Below are positions 33,948 to 43,584 of a stretch of DNA of 64,000 nucleotides, piece after piece; the stretch's first letter is position 1, and the number at the start of each line of letters is the position of its first letter. The notes under the pieces are model-generated. The model made no database searches. It was not told the origin of the DNA and worked only from the letters and a program-made list of their open reading frames with translations. The stretch is from Amylostereum areolatum (lineage: Eukaryota; Basidiomycota; Agaricomycetes; Russulales; Stereaceae): assembly GCA_012932865.1 (NCBI GenBank), contig SAXG01000021.1:1-64000 (forward strand), written 5' to 3'. The translations under genes and the position numbers were made by a program.

Positions 33948-34264
33948 TGGTATATGGTGGGGAGAAAGGGGGAGGGGGAAAGGGGGAGGGGGAAAGGGGG
34001 GGATGAGGAAATGAGGAAACTGGAAGGAGGGAAACTGGAAGGGTGAGAGAGGATGAGCTGGCAGGCACCAGCCAGTGAGAGCCCTTATAAAGGCCTTATG
34101 AGGTAATACATTCCCACACTCTGAGGGTCAGCTTTTTGGAGAACAAAGGTAAAGACAAGGGCCAGTGGCAGCCACTGGCCACTGAGACACACTGGCCACA
34201 GTGCCACCCCTCTCTTCCACCTCCCAACATTCATTGTTACACCCTTTCCACCTTGGCCTTGCCT
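33455..34264. other. CpG-free block across DUF262 5' exons and shared promoter
   Basis: Reading every line, the last CpG before this block is at 33453-33454 and the next at 34265-34266; the 810 bp between contain none. Flanking DNA has many CpG per 60 bases. TpG and CpA are abundant inside, which fits loss of methylated CpG by deamination. The block includes DUF262 exons 1-3 and most of the DUF262/MAD1 divergent promoter, a polypurine tract at 33957-34034 and a TATAA-containing site near 34086. The reading frame inside is intact. Confidence 0.85.
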
Positions 34265-34452
34265 CGTCCGCCTCACATACTAGCGCCGCTTCACATTGTC
34301 CGCCTTTCATCTACGCGCTCAAACCCGACCGCAGAACGCGTCGTGCCCTCGGAGTTGCTCTTCGCCCGGAAGCGTGTGGTCTACACGTTGTTTCCGTCCG
34401 TGATTGCTCGTCCACTCCGTGCCGAAAGGTGTTTCCACACCATCGATACGCC
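33948..34452. promoter_or_regulatory. divergent promoter DUF262 / MAD1 with purine tract and TATAA
   Basis: This is the only sequence between the two divergent start codons. It has repeats of GGGGGA/AAGGGGG at 33957-34034, the near-palindromic CCTTATAAAGG at 34083-34093 (readable as TATAA on either strand), and the palindrome at 34160. The last 190 bp before the MAD1 ATG are CpG-rich again. Confidence 0.45.
34160..34180. repeat. perfect 21-bp palindrome (10-bp arms)
   Basis: GGCCAGTGGC, one A, then GCCACTGGCC: a perfect inverted repeat with a one-base spacer. Related half-sites (GGCCACTGAG, TGGCCACAGTG) continue to about 34205. It could be a binding site for a dimeric factor, or a fold of the repeat-like block it sits in. 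Confidence 0.6.
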
Positions 34453-36933
34453 ATGTCGGACAGATTCAAGACACCCATAAACCCACGCACCGGCGTCGCG
34501 TCGTCGTTGCGCTCCACCGCCACCGCGTCCAAGCGGGACTCGCTCGCTGCAGAACTGGAACGAGGTGCGTATATCGCGCGTCTTCTGCTGCCACGAACCA
34601 CCCCGCCCATGCACACCTCGTTCAGATCCCCGCACGTCGGCTGCGAAGCGGCAGCAGCGCTCGCAGGCGTTCACGTCTCACATGGCGCACTCCTCCCTCG
34701 AACGGCAGCTTGTCGCGGCGCAGACGGCCAAGGTCGAAATCGAAACCAAGCTGCGCGAGAAGGACATCCAAATCGATAGGTTGGAGGGAGACAGGCGATG
34801 GTTGGCGGAGCGAGAGAAGGAGGAACGCGAGGAGAAAGAAAGGGAGCGCGCGGAGCGCGAGGAGGAGAAGGTGCGGAGTCATCCCTTCGGTTTCCCATCT
34901 CTGCTTTCGAGCTCACACGTGGTAGTCTAAAACAGATCGTGAACTTCGCGAGCTCCGCGCCGCGTTGAGTGTGCTACGAGAAGAACACGCCGACCTCAAG
35001 GACGCCCACTCCTCCCTGTCACGAACGACTGCTCAGACCATCGCCGCACAGAGATCCCAAATAACCTCACTTTCCCACCAAACCGCACTGCTTCAGGAAC
35101 AACTGCACACCTCAGAGCGTCTCGCCGACGAACGCAGTCACACCATCGACGACATCCAGAGCAGAATGGACGAGCTCAGCGTCGCGCAGGCGGACACCTC
35201 ACGGAGCGACATCGAAGTCCAGAGCTGGGCCGTACTTCGGGAGGAGCTCTCCCGGCTCGCGGATCACAATCGCAAGGTGGAAGCGACCAACGCGAAGCTG
35301 ACCAGAGAGCTTAGAATGCTGCGCGAGCGGCAAACGAGTGTGGAGGTATTGAAAGAGGAGAAGCGAACGTTAGAGGCAAGGGTGAGGGGCGTCGAGGAGC
35401 TAAGGGAACAAGTCGTGCGTCTGGAAGGAGAAGTCCAAGCCGCGCGCAAAGAACGTGAAGAGTGGTGCGTATTATTCTATCGTATAATGTCCCTCGAGTT
35501 GACGACTACTTGCAGGGCCCGCAAAGCGACACAACTGGACACACCTTCGGAGACACCCGTGTCGGTTACCCAGAGCTTGTCCTCCCTTCGTCTGACCTAC
35601 GCCAAACTGCTCGAGGACCACGGTGCAAATGTTGCACGACTCCGCCGCCGTGAAGCCGAACTCGAGGAGTGGCGAACGCGAGATCTGGAAGCGCGAGCGG
35701 CCATCGAAGAAGCTCAGAACAACGAGCGCGTACTTCGGGACAAGATCGCTCGCCTCGAACAGTCAACCGCTTTGGCCTGAACGCGAAGTCGGGTTCCTCC
35801 AAGCTTTCAACGTATGCATCCCCTTTTCCGACGTAATGCGCGCATATTAACGGGCGGCCCCAGGCAAGCTACGCCTCTGAGGCGGCGGCACAGGATCATC
35901 ACGTCGCCGACGAGGCGAAGGACCAGCAAATCAAGAACCTGGAAGCGCTGCTTCAAGAGCAAAAAGGACGCATTCGTGCCTTGGAGAAGTGAGGTCGATG
36001 AAGCTCGGCCGCCGTCCTACAGGCGCCAAACGCGGGGATCCAGTTTGCAGCAGCTCCGAGATGAACTTCACAAGGAACGGACAGGCAGCACACGAGGCTA
36101 AAACAGGTGCGCTCCTTCTGTATAGCGCTGTTCTCTATCCCTCTCATGTGCTGTCCAGCTCTCGAGGAGTGCGAAGCCGTCAACGAGAAACAACTAGAGG
36201 CCATCGACAACCTTGAACAGACACTATTCGAGCTTCGTGGCGAAATAGGAGCCGGTCGACACGTCCCTCCCGGTGTCCGTATACTCACGATGAAGGAGAA
36301 TCCGGCGCAGCAATGGGCCGACCTTCGACAAGAGGTCATGGATCGCCTGAAGGGCGAGAACGAGGCCTTGATCCGACGGCTGAAGGAGCTTGAGGACAAC
36401 GGCGCGGGTCAGGGCCTTCGCACCGAGAACAGCTCAGCCAGGGAAGGATTTGGTTCCGAGAGAGAGCTGGGAGGTGGTGATGAAGGAGAAGGCTGGAGCT
36501 CGAAGAGACCGTCAAACAGAAGGAGAAACGTTTGCTTCGTCTACAACAGGTGCGTCTTTTCTGCTGCTACTGCTGCTTCCCAACTATACCTGATGTCGCA
36601 CCCCAGGTTTTCACCGCGAAAAGTGCTGAATTCCGCGAGGCCATCGCCTCCATCATGGGCGTCAAGCTTGCGTTCTACCCGAATGGCCAAGTACGGATCA
36701 CGTCCCAGTACGATCTGAACGCGTCCTTCGTGTTCCAACCGACGTCGTCCAAGACCGAGGGAGCGCGTATGCAGCTCATCGCCCAGGGCGAGGGTGGACC
36801 CCAGGAGCTGCCACAGTTGATGCGCAATTGGGTCGAGCAGGAGCAGTGCATACCGTGCTTCCTGTCCAGTGTAACGCTCGAGTGCTACGACAAGTGGAAG
36901 CGTGACAGGGAGATGGGGATAGAGCAGTATTAG
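34453..36933 (+). CDS. mad1: spindle assembly checkpoint protein MAD1
   Basis: ATG 34453 gives MSDRFKTPINPRTGVASSLR. Coiled coil follows almost throughout (KVEIETKLREKDIQIDRLE; LREELSRLADHNRKVEATNA). The C-terminal domain reads KRLLRLQQ-VFTAKSAEFREAIASIMG, VRITSQYDLNASFVFQP and CFLSSVTLECYDKWKRD, stop 36933, as in MAD1. The family anchors MAD2 at nuclear pores and unattached kinetochores and promotes MAD2 conversion in the mitotic checkpoint. A 51-bp intron at 35465-35515 is in phase. The frame breaks by one base at 35,778 (ALA / EREVGFLQAFN) and at 36,495 (KEKA / ELEETVKQKEKR). Two more possible breaks are near 35,990 and 36,081, though an intron at 35989-36050 would also restore frame there. 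Expected length is about 650-700 aa. Confidence 0.85.
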
Positions 36934-37124
36934 GCTGCCGTCGTTTCACCCCCTTGTATCTATTCTATCACTGTAGCATACCCACGTCCTGACCGTACGC
37001 TATTTGGAACTTAGCGCGAAGTATTGCCTCCAACCCACAGGAAAATTTGAATCCTGAATCCCGGGCCGGGCCTGCCTCTTCTTCATCTGCTCGACATCGA
37101 GTCTTTCTTTCAATCGTCGCGTTC

Positions 37125-37673
37125 ATGGTCCGTCTAATCACACACAACCTTCTCGCCTGCCACGCCAAAGGCTGCACCACGAACAACTTCCCCCTCCAAG
37201 CTCAAAGATGTCAAGCTCGCCGAACGCGCGACCGATTTCAATTCAGACTTCATCCGTGGATTCATCCCCAAAATCGAATGGAGCGCGCTCGTTGCGACCG
37301 CGCGAGATGTGCGTCCCTCCGTTGCGAAATGCAAAATGCAGAGCTGATTAGAGATGTGTGCGGGTGCTTAGTTAGGAGATCTGTCTCTGCCGCTTGATGC
37401 GCCAGAGATGCTCGATGATGAATTTTTGAAGCGGCTGCACCATGTATTGCTCGAGGTGCGCGTCCTGTTACGGTGCTGCCACATCTTCAATACTGACGGA
37501 TTATATGTTTCTTTTAGATCCATATCGAGGAGGGTACCATGACATGTCCCAATTGTGGGCATGTATACCCGATCTCGAACGGGATCCCCAATATGGTGCG
37601 CCCCTCCTCCATTCTTCACGACCTGTATCTGAGCATCGGGTCGTAGTTGTTGGCAGAGCATGAGATCGGCTGA
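37125..37673 (+). CDS. trm112: TRM112 methyltransferase activator
   Basis: Exons 37125-37308, 37372-37455, 37518-37595 and 37647-37673. The protein begins MVRLITHNLLACHAKGCTTN and ends EHEIG. The zinc-binding Cys are CHAKGC near the start and MTCPNCGHVYPISNGIPN near the end. TRM112 stabilises and activates several methyltransferases acting on tRNA, rRNA and translation release factor. One extra base near 37,200 separates NNFPLQ from LKDVKLAERATDFNSDF; without it exon 1 is an exact 61 codons. The gene is therefore probably intact in the organism. About 125 aa, the usual size. It converges with the PfkB gene. Confidence 0.92.
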
Positions 37674-38058
37674 TCTCTCAAACTCCGCTTCATTTTTGCA
37701 CGCACAAAACCCCGGGAAAACGACAGGCAGAATAAAGGGCCTGACACGAACAAGGAGATCGAAAACAAGCCCCGCATCTGCCGCCATGTCTGTCGCAATC
37801 GTATCTGTATCACTTTTGCGCCCATTGTAACCGTACATTGTCCAGCAGACGGCTTCGCTCACTTTCGGGTAACATTGTCTGTCATTTCGCCAGACAACAA
37901 AGGTATCGAACTAAGTGAAGGTGTAAAGGATACAACAGTACGTGAAGGCCAGATGGGCGGTCGTATGCAGGTCGTGTATAATCATCACGTTCGTCGATGT
38001 ATTGTCAAAATGTCCATACTTTGGACAACATACAGCACGATCGTTCCATCCGAGGGTA
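37674..38058. other. intergenic stretch between convergent 3' ends
   Basis: It separates the TRM112 and PfkB stop codons. No conserved frame; presumably untranslated and terminator sequence. Confidence 0.4.
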
Positions 38059-40014
38059 TCACTCAAACCATCCAGCTCGAGCCATTTCCAAACCAAGATC
38101 GCCCAAGCCCTGTTTACGCGCCTTGCGTCCTGCAAGTTCAGTAGCGAACCTACGGCAAAGCGCATTGCAGTGAGCAGACGCCTCGACAAGTACACGGCCA
38201 GAAAGAATTAAGCACCTCAGACATTCGTCCAACCTCCACCTCCCGCTGTCCGTACCCCGTGCTGGGTGTGTGATTCGCCAATCCAGGCGCATAAGGAGGT
38301 CCAGGAAGGATTTTGCGACTGAGCGCATATATCATGCCCGCGACGAACGCATCTTGTGCTCCAACCTCGTCTGTCGTCTCCTCCCGCTTCTTTCTCCGTG
38401 CAGCACCACCACGTTGACCTTGGCTGTTCCCATTGCTCGACGCCGCGATTTCGGTCCCTTGCGAGTCTGCGTCCGAATCCGAGTCGTCGTCGGCGTGACG
38501 GCGCTCCTTGTCCTTTCCCTTGCCATTGTGTCTCTTCCACGATCGTTCGGCGTCCCTATCATGATGGGACGTGCCCGGTCCGGGAGAGGGCGAGGACGCG
38601 GTGGTGAGCAATGCCGCGGAGAACATGCTCGTGCTCATGCTGGATTCGCGTCCGCCGGCCCAGAAATCGCTGCCGCTGCGCACGCTCACGGCTTCCTCTT
38701 TTCGCAAACTATGGCCTGTATCGCCGGAGCGTACGCTTGTTGGAGATGGGGGAACGGCGGCCGGCGTGTCGTCGACCCAACCTGAGCTTTGGAAGTATTC
38801 ACGTGTTGGGACGGAGAGAACGGCAGCGCCGTGAGAGCCCCAGTAGGCTACGAGAAGTGCGTGTGGCGGTGCGAGGTGGGTGAGGGAGAGGAGGAAAGCA
38901 CGGGGAGTGCTCGCGTATGCAGGTGAATGGGCCTCGGCGTAATGCTTGTTCAGAAAAAGGACATCGGCGTGTGGTATAAGCTAGAGAGAAGGAACTCTCG
39001 GGTGAGAAGGATGTCGATCAGGGAATGCTGGCGACTCACGGCTTCGACTCCTTGTCGCGCCCGCCGACCGACATCGACGCTGAACACGCATTGACTACGC
39101 CATTTGCGTTCACGGGCCAGTCCGTCGAGGCCAACAAGATTATTCAGCGTCGTCTTGACTGAACGACCTTCAAAATGAAGCCACTCAAATGGCGCCGCGT
39201 TTGGATGCGCAGGCGAGGGCCGCGGTGGAGCATATTGAGAGTAGTCGGGCGATGATGGGGTGGAAGGGTCTGAGACGGTCGGTGATGTTGGGGGTGGATA
39301 GTTCTCCGGGGCGAGAAGAGGACCAAGAATGGAGATGAATTCTTCGTGGGTGATGTCTGGCAAGGGATTGTGGTTGATAACCGATTGTGTGTCCGTGTCG
39401 CCTTGTCAGATGAGTGGTCAGCGTGCGTTTATGGGAGCGAGGAGTTGAAGTAGAAAGGGAGGTTGTCTGCGGAAGAGGTTCTATGGTCCAGCTCTAAATG
39501 TTTTGGTAAACTCTAAAATAAAATGCGCACACACCTTTGCTCGTAGATTCCAAGCGAGACGTACCCCAGACGCACGCCGGTCTCGACAAAACGCTAGCGT
39601 CCCCTTTAAACGCTTACAACGGCCGCATCACTCACCAGCTTGCAATACCCATGCCCCAGGAACGCCATGGCCCTCCCAGACTTTGCAATAGCGTGTGTTC
39701 ACGCCGGCGGTCTCGAGTTCCCGAATGATATCCCTTCCCTCGTCGTTTCCACCGAGACTTGCAACGAGCCAGCACCCTTCCACTCCGACGGTACGCAGTT
39801 GGGCGAGGATAGAGAGAACGGTGCAGGCGGATCCATTTCGAGTGCGGACGTAGGCATGCGCGCGTACGTTGCTGGACGGAGCAGGGTGGTGAGGCAAAGA
39901 GAGGCTATGGGTGAGGAAGACGGTGCCAGAGGCAAAGATACGAAGATGGCGCTGCAGTGGGGATTGTGATTGTGAGAGGGATAACGAGGAGGATGGCTGG
40001 CGAAGACGGGACAT
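38059..40014 (-). CDS. PfkB-family carbohydrate kinase (ketohexokinase-like)
   Basis: The start is ATG 40014 (MSRLRQPSSS). Conserved blocks are IFASGTVFLTHSLSLP, TRNGSACTVLSILAQL (substrate side), WLVASLGGNDEGRDIIRELE, VINHNPLPDITHEEFI, FEWLHFEGRSV and the catalytic signature DEVGAQDAFVAGMIYALS, with GAQDA in place of the usual GAGDA. The C-terminus reads SGRWRLDECLR, then FATELAGRKARKQG after an intron, stop 38059. The family phosphorylates sugars or nucleosides; the order resembles ketohexokinase-type proteins, but the substrate is inferred. A Ser/Asp-rich insert (about 38590-38370) precedes the signature. A one-base frame change lies near 38,260. About 470 aa. Confidence 0.82.
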
Positions 40015-40496
40015 GTTGAAGATGGCGGACAGGCGAGACCGCAGGCGCGGAAGCGAACCGACGCGTCGCGGAGACGCGCGACTCGGAGAGGTCGCGTCAA
40101 CTCGTGCCGGCGGCGGCGCCGAGCCACCCTTCTTGCCCTCTACCAACATCTCCGTTTCTGCTGCTCTCTTTGTCCCCAGCATACACGGATTTCTTCTGAT
40201 CTCCTGCACAGCCCAGATACCGCGTTGTCTGATCGGATCACATCTTCAAGGTGCGCATTTTGTAGCCAGCGGTTTCGAAGAACGGGAGGAAGGAAGGCAG
40301 ACAGGGCGTAGAGGCCAAGTGGAGGCACCGTTCTGGATCCCATTCGACTGTGGACTCTATATATGTGTGCGGGCATGAAACTGATGGAGTTTTCCGTGGT
40401 TACAGCGATCTATCAACCAACCACATATCGATCCTGCTCATTCTTCGCCGCCCTTTCGTGCGCGCCTCTGGACGCCACTGTACTTCTAGAAGGAGT
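40015..40496. promoter_or_regulatory. divergent promoter, PfkB / FCP1-like gene
   Basis: About 480 bp lies between divergent start codons. A minus-strand extension of the PfkB first exon (to 40209) is open but has no conserved residues, so the later ATG was preferred for that gene. No other element was named. Confidence 0.35.
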
Positions 40497-42124
40497 ATGC
40501 CTTCCTCCTACCCACCTAACTACAATCCTGGTCCAGACTATGCGGATGGCACATACAACGACGACGCCTACAATCGCCAGCACGAGTACCATGAGTATCG
40601 TGAATACCCCCCTCCCTCGAGCGCATACAACGCGTACTATCGCCCGGTACCTTCCCAAACACACACATGGCAGGAACGCTACTATTCTTCCAGCGCATAT
40701 GAAAGCGCCCCGTCATCGTCACGAACGCATGTCTCGCAACTTTATTCGCAGCCGCCTTACCGTGACATCCGCCCTTCCTCCCCACCTCGTGCACCCCGTG
40801 CCGAGCGCGAGCGCGATCGTGCACGTTCACGGTCTGCTACACCCCCTCCTATAGGCAGCCCAACACAAGACTATCTCACGCTTTCTCTCGACCCTTCCGA
40901 TTCTCTTCCGGAGCCCACTCGCAAGCTCCTGATCCTTGATCTCAACGGCTCGCTCCTCCTCCGATCACCGCGTCCTCCGTATTCCGCCCGTCGCCCCAAT
41001 TCCACAGTACCTGCACAACGGACGGTGCACTCTCGACCCTACTTGGGCGTACTACGTCAATACCTTTTCCACGAAGATACGCGAAGATGGCTGGATGTCA
41101 TGGTCTGGAGCTCAGCCCAACCACACAACGTGGACGATATGGTTCAAAAATCATTTGGTGAAGATCGTCGAAACCTTGTCACTGTATGGGCTAGGAATAC
41201 CCTTGGGCTTGCCGACAATCATTATCGTCAGTCGCATACATCCCTACGTTGACTCCGAGGCTGACGTCGTGCATTCCTCATCAGACCGCAAGGTTCAGAC
41301 GGTGAAAGACCTCGCAAAACCATGGGCAGCATTGCCATCCCTCCTCAACCTGTCGGCTTCCTCCGACCTTCCCCTCCGCCCTACATCCCCCGCATCCTCG
41401 CATTCCTCCATCGCCTCGTCGTCTCCTAGTTCTCCTCCTCCCCCTTCTTCTCCACTGCTTTCTTCTCCTGTAGCGCCGTCATCTCAACCGCTAATAGTGG
41501 AAGCTAATGTACCCACGATTCATTCTGCGTTGACGACATTGCTCCTGGACGACTCTCCCCTCAAAGCCGTGTTGCAGCCTTACAACCACTTATGTTTGCC
41601 CGAATACACGTCAAAGCGACGTAATGCCGACCTTGCCATTATTCAGAGACAGCGGGACAGCGAGCCATGCGATGGGGAGAAGAAGCGTAGGAGACGGGAG
41701 AAGAAGGCGCGCAAGATGGCTGCCAGGAAGATGAACGATGGCGAAGAACGGGATCCGGCACGGGAGCGCGACTCTGAGTCTCCTTCGGCTGACTCTGTCC
41801 CTCTCACAGGCTACCGCCGAAGATGTCGCAGCATCTGAGGGAGAGATTGACCCCACGCTACTTGGCATCATCGGTGTTCTGCATGCAGCACGTTTGCAGA
41901 GTAATGTCGCCGGGTGGATCCGCAATGGAGGTCTCTGGCCGATAAATCGGGAAACAATTCTGGTAGGATCTCAAGCAGGCAACGACGCGGAGCAGACGGC
42001 GGGTGAAGATGGACGTTCGAAGATGTGGTTTGAGGATCCCGAGACGATGGCGTATTGGACCGATCAAGGTCACCGTGCTCTGGAAGAGCTTGGTATCCCC
42101 ATCGAGCATGGCGTTGAACGTTGA
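40497..42124 (+). CDS. FCP1-homology (NIF-like) phosphatase-fold protein
   Basis: ATG 40497 (MPSSYPPNYNPGPDY) opens a Tyr/Ser/Pro-rich N-terminus of about 140 residues. The FCP1-homology domain follows: KLLILDLNGSLLLRSP, RPYLGVLRQYLF, DVMVWSSAQPHNVDDMVQ, VWARNTLGLAD. The intron at 41227-41284 joins in phase to HRKVQTVKDLAKPW. After a Ser/Pro linker come IHSALTTLLLDDSPLKAVLQ and a Lys/Arg-rich stretch. The C-terminus GEIDPTLLGIIGVLHAARL ends at 42124. The DxDx(T/V) catalytic motif reads DLNGS, so the second Asp is Asn; activity is doubtful or altered. A frame change near 41,800 coincides with a good acceptor (CTGAC...CTCACAG), but no in-phase donor was found. Confidence 0.75.
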
Positions 42125-42760
42125 CGAGAACACGTCTTTTACTCCTGTGAGTCTTTCGACGTTGACTTTTACATCATTTCAGTGTCACTCTGACCATGGC
42201 GCGTCATATTGTAGACTTTACTTTTTTGACCTCAATACGTAGTATGTGACATCGCCATATTAATAGGTTATAGACATTGTGCAATGTGGAGTACACGACT
42301 GCCAGCAATCCGGAACTTTCAAGTGTTGTGAAGCAGGCGCTGCACAGGCCTTTCACCTGTCAAGCTGCAAGCACCAAGTCGTTGAACTCATCTCCCTTTG
42401 GTCAATGCATCGCGTCATGGGTTTTGCACTCAGATAAAATTAGGAGTACGACAGGCGACCATGGTACGATCCTGCCTCATCGCCGGTCGTCGCGGTCACA
42501 AGACTATCCACCCACGATCACAACGTCGTTGCGAGCTTTACCAGTAATACCATACGGTTGATTGGGTGGACGCGATAGACTTGGCTCGCCATTGGATCGC
42601 AGGTAAATCTATCTTTCAAACGCTGTTCGAGTAGATCTGACAACGGCGTCGTAGAGGCCTTAACTTCCGCGACGCCGACAGTCCATGTTTCCATCCAGTT
42701 ATGAAGACGGTCCATGGACCTACGCAGAAAGACCCGGAACCTACCGTAATTCATTCCCAC
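42125..42760. other. intergenic stretch
   Basis: Downstream of the FCP1-like gene. Only short, non-conserved frames; nothing recognised. Confidence 0.4.
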
Positions 42761-42860
42761 AGAGCGGACGAACAAACCACAGAGCGGACGAACAAACCAC
42801 AGAGCGGACGAACAAACCACAGAGCGGACGAACAAACCACAGAGCGGACGAACAAACCGC
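42761..42860 (+). repeat. 20-bp tandem repeat, five copies
   Basis: AGAGCGGACGAACAAACCAC is repeated five times head to tail; only the last copy differs (one base near its end). The unit length is not a multiple of three and no gene spans it, so it is a non-coding minisatellite. Confidence 0.95.
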
Positions 42861-43584
42861 GACTCCCCACTTGAAGCTTGATGTGTCGTGCTAGCGAGTC
42901 TTGTCCTTGATCTTAAAATTGTTTGGGACATGTTGACCCTTATCACACCTGTAAAACATAGCCAACGACATCGCTCGGACGCTGCTGTGCCTAGGACTGT
43001 AGTATGTGGTTTTGTAGGACAGCCTTCCCTATCGCTATCGTCCCTCCTTGCTCTTGGGCGAACCCTCCCACCACCTCATCTCACCTCACCAAGCACCCTT
43101 TCTATCGACCATGCTTCTCCGTTTTCGCCACCAGCTGAGGTCTAGGAAACCGTTTAACGCAATTGGGTTTTTGAAAAATAGGCTGACCTCTACTCGAATC
43201 CCCGTCCTGTCGAATCCCGTACCAATATTTTGTATCATCTAAGCCCAGCTCAAGCAGAGCGCCTTGTGAAATGCATTTCTTCTGCTTGATACAACGGATC
43301 GGACAGCAAAGGAACGAAAAGCAATGCTGTAAAAAATCTATATATACAACAAAAATACCAGACAGCAGTGTGACGAAAGACAGCGACGTGCATATGGAGG
43401 GGAAAAGGATGATGGGTGCGTGTGTTGTGGAGAATGGCATACATAGTGCAGAGAAAACTGAAAAGGGATATGTGATGATAGCAGTCCCCGGAGCGCGTGC
43501 ATGGGGGTATAGATGATCGTCCGTGAGATGAAGAAAATAACTTAGCCTAGAAGGATGCCCCGGGTACGCTATGTCGATTACTGA
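42861..43584. other. intergenic stretch
   Basis: From the tandem repeat to the 3' end of the WD40 gene. AT-richer than its surroundings near 43300-43360. No conserved frame. Confidence 0.4.

Noticed and set aside
35989..36050. Possible MAD1 intron (GTGAGG...TTGCAG)
   Set aside because: It restores frame but removes LQQLRDELHKER, a good coiled-coil continuation; kept only as an alternative to two one-base breaks.
42518..42946. Minus-strand frame with a repeated FVRPLCGLFVRS pattern
   Set aside because: The pattern is only the translation of the 20-bp tandem repeat in shifting frames; nothing on either side looks coding.
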